Source of the DNA: Candidatus Rifleibacteriota bacterium
GTDB taxonomy: Bacteria > UBP17 > UBA6191 > JACPRK01
Direction of reading: 5' to 3'
Length of the DNA: 8,091 nt
NCBI GenBank assembly: GCA_016213865.1
Contig: JACQZL010000250.1
Location: forward strand, 1 to 8,091
Under the pieces are notes generated by a model, which was given only the letters and a program-made list of their open reading frames with translations, was not told where the DNA came from and did no database searches. Of this stretch, positions 5,908 through 8,091 are shown in pieces. The first letter of the stretch is position 1, and each line of letters opens with the position of its first letter. Position numbers and translations under genes: made by a program.

Positions 5908-8091
5908 TCAGGTCCCTTCCGGCCCCGGGCGCGTCCCCGCGCGCAGGTACTGGACAGGCACGAGGTTCGCGATCAGGTCGAGCATCTCCTCGCGGCGAAA
6001 CGGCTTGCGAAGGAAGGCGTCGGCTCCTGCGTCGAGAGCAGCGGCCCGATCCTCGGCAAAGGCACCGGCCGTCACGGCCACCACTGGCAAGTCATGGGTA
6101 GCCGGGTCGGCCTTGAGGCGGCGGATCGCCGCGAGACCGTCGACGCCAGGCATCCGGATGTCCATGAAGATGAGCTGAGGGCGCCACCGGTTCAGCAGTT
6201 CGAACGTCTCCTCGGCGCTCTCGGAGAGCTCGACTTCGAAACCAACCGGGCCGAGCAGGGCGCGGAGGACCTCGCGATTGGCCTGCTGGTCGTCGGTCAC
6301 GAGGATGCGCCATCGAGGCTGCCCGCTGGCCAGTCCGATCACCCGGTCGGGGCGCTGGGCAGGCTTGACCCCCATCGGCTCGGAGACGATCCTTACCGGA
6401 ATCCGGAGACGGAAGGTGCTGCCGGTCCCCGGCGTACTCTCCACGTCGACTTGCCCGCCCAGCAGCTCGGCGTACTGGCGCGTCAGGGCCAATCCGAGCC
6501 CCGTCCCTCCGTACCGGCGGCCTAGCTCGTCCTGCTCGAACGGCTCGAACACGCGCCGCAGGTCCTCGGGGGCGATGCCGATCCCCGTGTCCTCGACCTC
6601 GAGGAGCAGTTCGGCGGTATCTGCCGTCGAGGCGACGGCCCGGGCCCGCAACGTCACGTGTCCACTGGACGTGAACTTGACCGCGTTCCCGAGCACGTTG
6701 AGCAGGGCCCGAGAGAGGTGGTCCCGGTCCGTGGAGACCCATCTGGGCAGGTCGGGGGCGGTTTCGATGTGGAACGTGACTCCGGGAGTCTGGACCCGGG
6801 CTCGGAAGATCGCGCCGTACTGCAGGATCAACTGGTGGAGGTCGAAGGTGAGCGGCTGCAGTATCTGTCGCCCGGCTTCGATCTTCGACATCTCGAGCAC
6901 GTCGTTGATGAGCGACAGGAGGTGTTCCCCGCTGGAGAGCATGTGGTCGAGGATCTGCTGATGAGAGCTGGCCAGGGCCGGTTCGTTCCGCAGGATCTGC
7001 GCAAAGCCGAGCATCGCATGGAGAGGAGTCCGGATCTCGTGCGACATGTTGGCCAGGAAGGCGCTCTTGGCGCGATTGGCCGTGTCAGCCGCATCCTTGG
7101 CCCGGCGCAGCTCGGCCTCGGCCAGCTTCTGTTCGGTGATGTCCTCCGAGATGCCGAGGAGGTAGCGTGGCTCCCCGTGCGAGTCGAGGATGGGGATCTT
7201 CTTCGTGTGCAGGAGGCGCTGGCCGCGGTCCCGGGTCTGGATGGGCTCCTCGGGGATGTCAATCAACGTCTTGTTATTCAGCACCTCGCGGTCCTTCGCG
7301 GTGAAGAAGGCGGCTTGGGACGGCTCGAAGAAGTCGTAGTCGTTCTTGCCGTACATCTCTTCGCGCGTGATGCCGAGCTGAGCCTCCGAGGCGCGGTTGA
7401 AGCGCACGAAGCGCAGCTCCGCCGCGTCCTTGACGAAGACCATCAACGGGATGTTCTCAAACACGGCCGAGAGGAACTCCTCCCTCTCGCGCAGAGCATC
7501 CTCGGCCTCCTTGCGGCGGGTGATATCCGCAGCGAATCCGAGGTAGTGTCTGGCGTCGGCGCCGTCACCCTCGTAACGCGCCACACGGACGTCGGCCCAC
7601 GTCACGGGCTGCCCGGCGGCCTGGAGACGCAGTTCGAGCGCCAGGACGCCGTCTCCGTCCAGCAGGGTCTTCCACGCATCGCGGGCCCGTTCTCGATCGT
7701 CGGCGCTCACGCCGTCCAGCCAGGTCAGGCTGTCGCGAAGGCAGGCCTCGGCCCCCACCATCTGCTGCCAGAGCGGATTGGCATAGACGCAGCGGCCTTC
7801 GCGGTCGGTGGCGACCAGCATCGCCGGCACGGTATCGAGGATGCGCGACAAGGCCGGCCCCTCCGTGGCCGGTGTGGCAAAGCCTACCGCCCCTGGCGGC
7901 GTGCCCGACCCTGCCGCCCCTGGCGGCGTGCCCAACCCTGCCGCCGGATCGGTCCTCTGGCCGAGCGCGAGCAGCAGGCAGAGCTTGGCCAGCATGCCTC
8001 GCGACAGGTCGCGCGCTCGCGCGCGCGGGTCGAGCTCGGACTGCTCCATCAGGCTCGCAGCGTACGCGGCGTCGTGGGTCGGGTAGAAGCC
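5908..8091 (-). CDS. Hybrid histidine kinase (PAS-PAS-HisKA-HATPase-REC), 5' end outside window
   Basis: Numbered from the ATG at 8049, the protein has PAS1 (about 66-178, ending YLGFAADITRRKEAE), PAS2 (about 188-308, ending LLGISEDITEQKLAE), a dimerisation/phosphoacceptor helix with His337 in SHEIRTPL, and an ATPase domain with N box Asn455, G1 box DTGIGI (487-492), F box FEPFEQ (501-506) and G2 box GGTGLGL (514-520). A C-terminal receiver has Asp586/Asp587, phosphoacceptor Asp630 (FMDIRMPG), Thr660 and Lys682. No membrane span is seen, so this is a cytoplasmic sensor that would pass phosphate to its own receiver and then to an unlinked HPt protein. The frame stays open to the window edge (14 more residues) and the ATG at 8049 lacks a ribosome site. 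Residues before about 35 look like an ABC ATPase signature region (ELDPRARARDLSRGM), then a Gly/Pro/Ala repeat linker. A TTG at 7851, 6 bases after GGAGGGG, just ahead of PAS1, is a possible internal start giving a conventional 647-residue kinase. The gene converges on the Ser/Thr kinase gene with 14 bp between stops. Confidence 0.93.
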   Translation of the reverse strand, partial: GFYPTHDAAYAASLMEQSELDPRARARDLSRGMLAKLCLLLALGQRTDPAAGLGTPPGAAGSGTPPGAVGFATPATEGPALSRILDTVPAMLVATDREGRCVYANPLWQQMVGAEACLRDSLTWLDGVSADDRERARDAWKTLLDGDGVLALELRLQAAGQPVTWADVRVARYEGDGADARHYLGFAADITRRKEAEDALREREEFLSAVFENIPLMVFVKDAAELRFVRFNRASEAQLGITREEMYGKNDYDFFEPSQAAFFTAKDREVLNNKTLIDIPEEPIQTRDRGQRLLHTKKIPILDSHGEPRYLLGISEDITEQKLAEAELRRAKDAADTANRAKSAFLANMSHEIRTPLHAMLGFAQILRNEPALASSHQQILDHMLSSGEHLLSLINDVLEMSKIEAGRQILQPLTFDLHQLILQYGAIFRARVQTPGVTFHIETAPDLPRWVSTDRDHLSRALLNVLGNAVKFTSSGHVTLRARAVASTADTAELLLEVEDTGIGIAPEDLRRVFEPFEQDELGRRYGGTGLGLALTRQYAELLGGQVDVESTPGTGSTFRLRIPVRIVSEPMGVKPAQRPDRVIGLASGQPRWRILVTDDQQANREVLRALLGPVGFEVELSESAEETFELLNRWRPQLIFMDIRMPGVDGLAAIRRLKADPATHDLPVVAVTAGAFAEDRAAALDAGADAFLRKPFRREEMLDLIANLVPVQYLRAGTRPGPEGT
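7889..7942 (-). repeat. 27-bp tandem duplication in the ABC/PAS linker
   Basis: Two adjacent 27-bp units (7889-7915 and 7916-7942) differ at one base (G at 7907, A at 7934). Each begins GCCCCTGGCGGCGTGCCC on the plus strand. They encode two near-identical nine-residue Gly/Thr/Pro/Ala units (GTPPGAAGS and GTPPGAVGF) of the linker, keeping the frame. Confidence 0.85.

Noticed and set aside
5635..6525. A 296-codon plus-strand open frame over the end of the Ser/Thr kinase and the histidine kinase
   Set aside because: It overlaps two well-supported genes and gives no recognisable domain; it is a product of high GC content.
8009..8027. Alternating CGCGCG tract as a structural (Z-DNA) signal
   Set aside because: It is explained as Arg/Ala codons of the ABC-like coding sequence in a high-GC genome.

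Overview
The window is GC-rich bacterial DNA. It carries Hanks-type Ser/Thr kinase and hybrid histidine-kinase signalling, a CCA-encoding tRNA-Arg(CCU), and two kinds of dispersed palindromic intergenic repeat. This would fit Acidobacteriota, Myxococcota or a related environmental lineage. No marker gene fixes the phylum, so that placement is only a guess.

Left part (1-1750). A membrane-anchored, coiled-coil sensor-type fragment (59 to about 600, +) is broken by a frameshift near 281-297 and lacks any output domain. It runs into a PIN-domain (VapC-like) ribonuclease gene (677-1108, +) that has all four acidic catalytic positions but no recognisable antitoxin. About 500 bp follow without a convincing gene. 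They contain a 13-bp direct repeat and a four-unit, exactly 11-bp-period direct repeat (1551-1594) resembling the GTTCACC-type PHO-box repeats of actinobacteria. Next come an intrinsic terminator and the tRNA-Arg(CCU) gene on the minus strand.

Middle part (1750-3424). A REPIN-like pair of hairpins (1879-1948) lies downstream of two small minus-strand genes. These are a soluble SnoaL/DUF4440-like NTF2-fold protein (2644-3060) and a lipoprotein whose C-terminal domain also looks NTF2-like (2006-2533). A long imperfect palindrome built from ACGAAGG-type units (3212-3310) fills the gap before the next gene, which is divergently oriented.

Right part (3425-8091). A large receptor-type Ser/Thr kinase (822 aa) has a complete cytoplasmic kinase domain, one membrane span and a roughly 480-residue extracytoplasmic region with Asp-box (BNR/sialidase propeller) motifs. 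Convergent to it, 14 bp away, is a hybrid histidine kinase (PAS-PAS-HisKA-HATPase-REC) whose reading frame is open to the window edge. Its first residues look like the signature-motif region of an ABC transporter ATPase, cut off before Walker B and joined in frame through a repeated Gly/Pro/Ala linker. That junction is the most unusual thing in the window. No multi-gene system could be demonstrated. The two kinases converge rather than forming an operon, and any functional link between them would be speculation.
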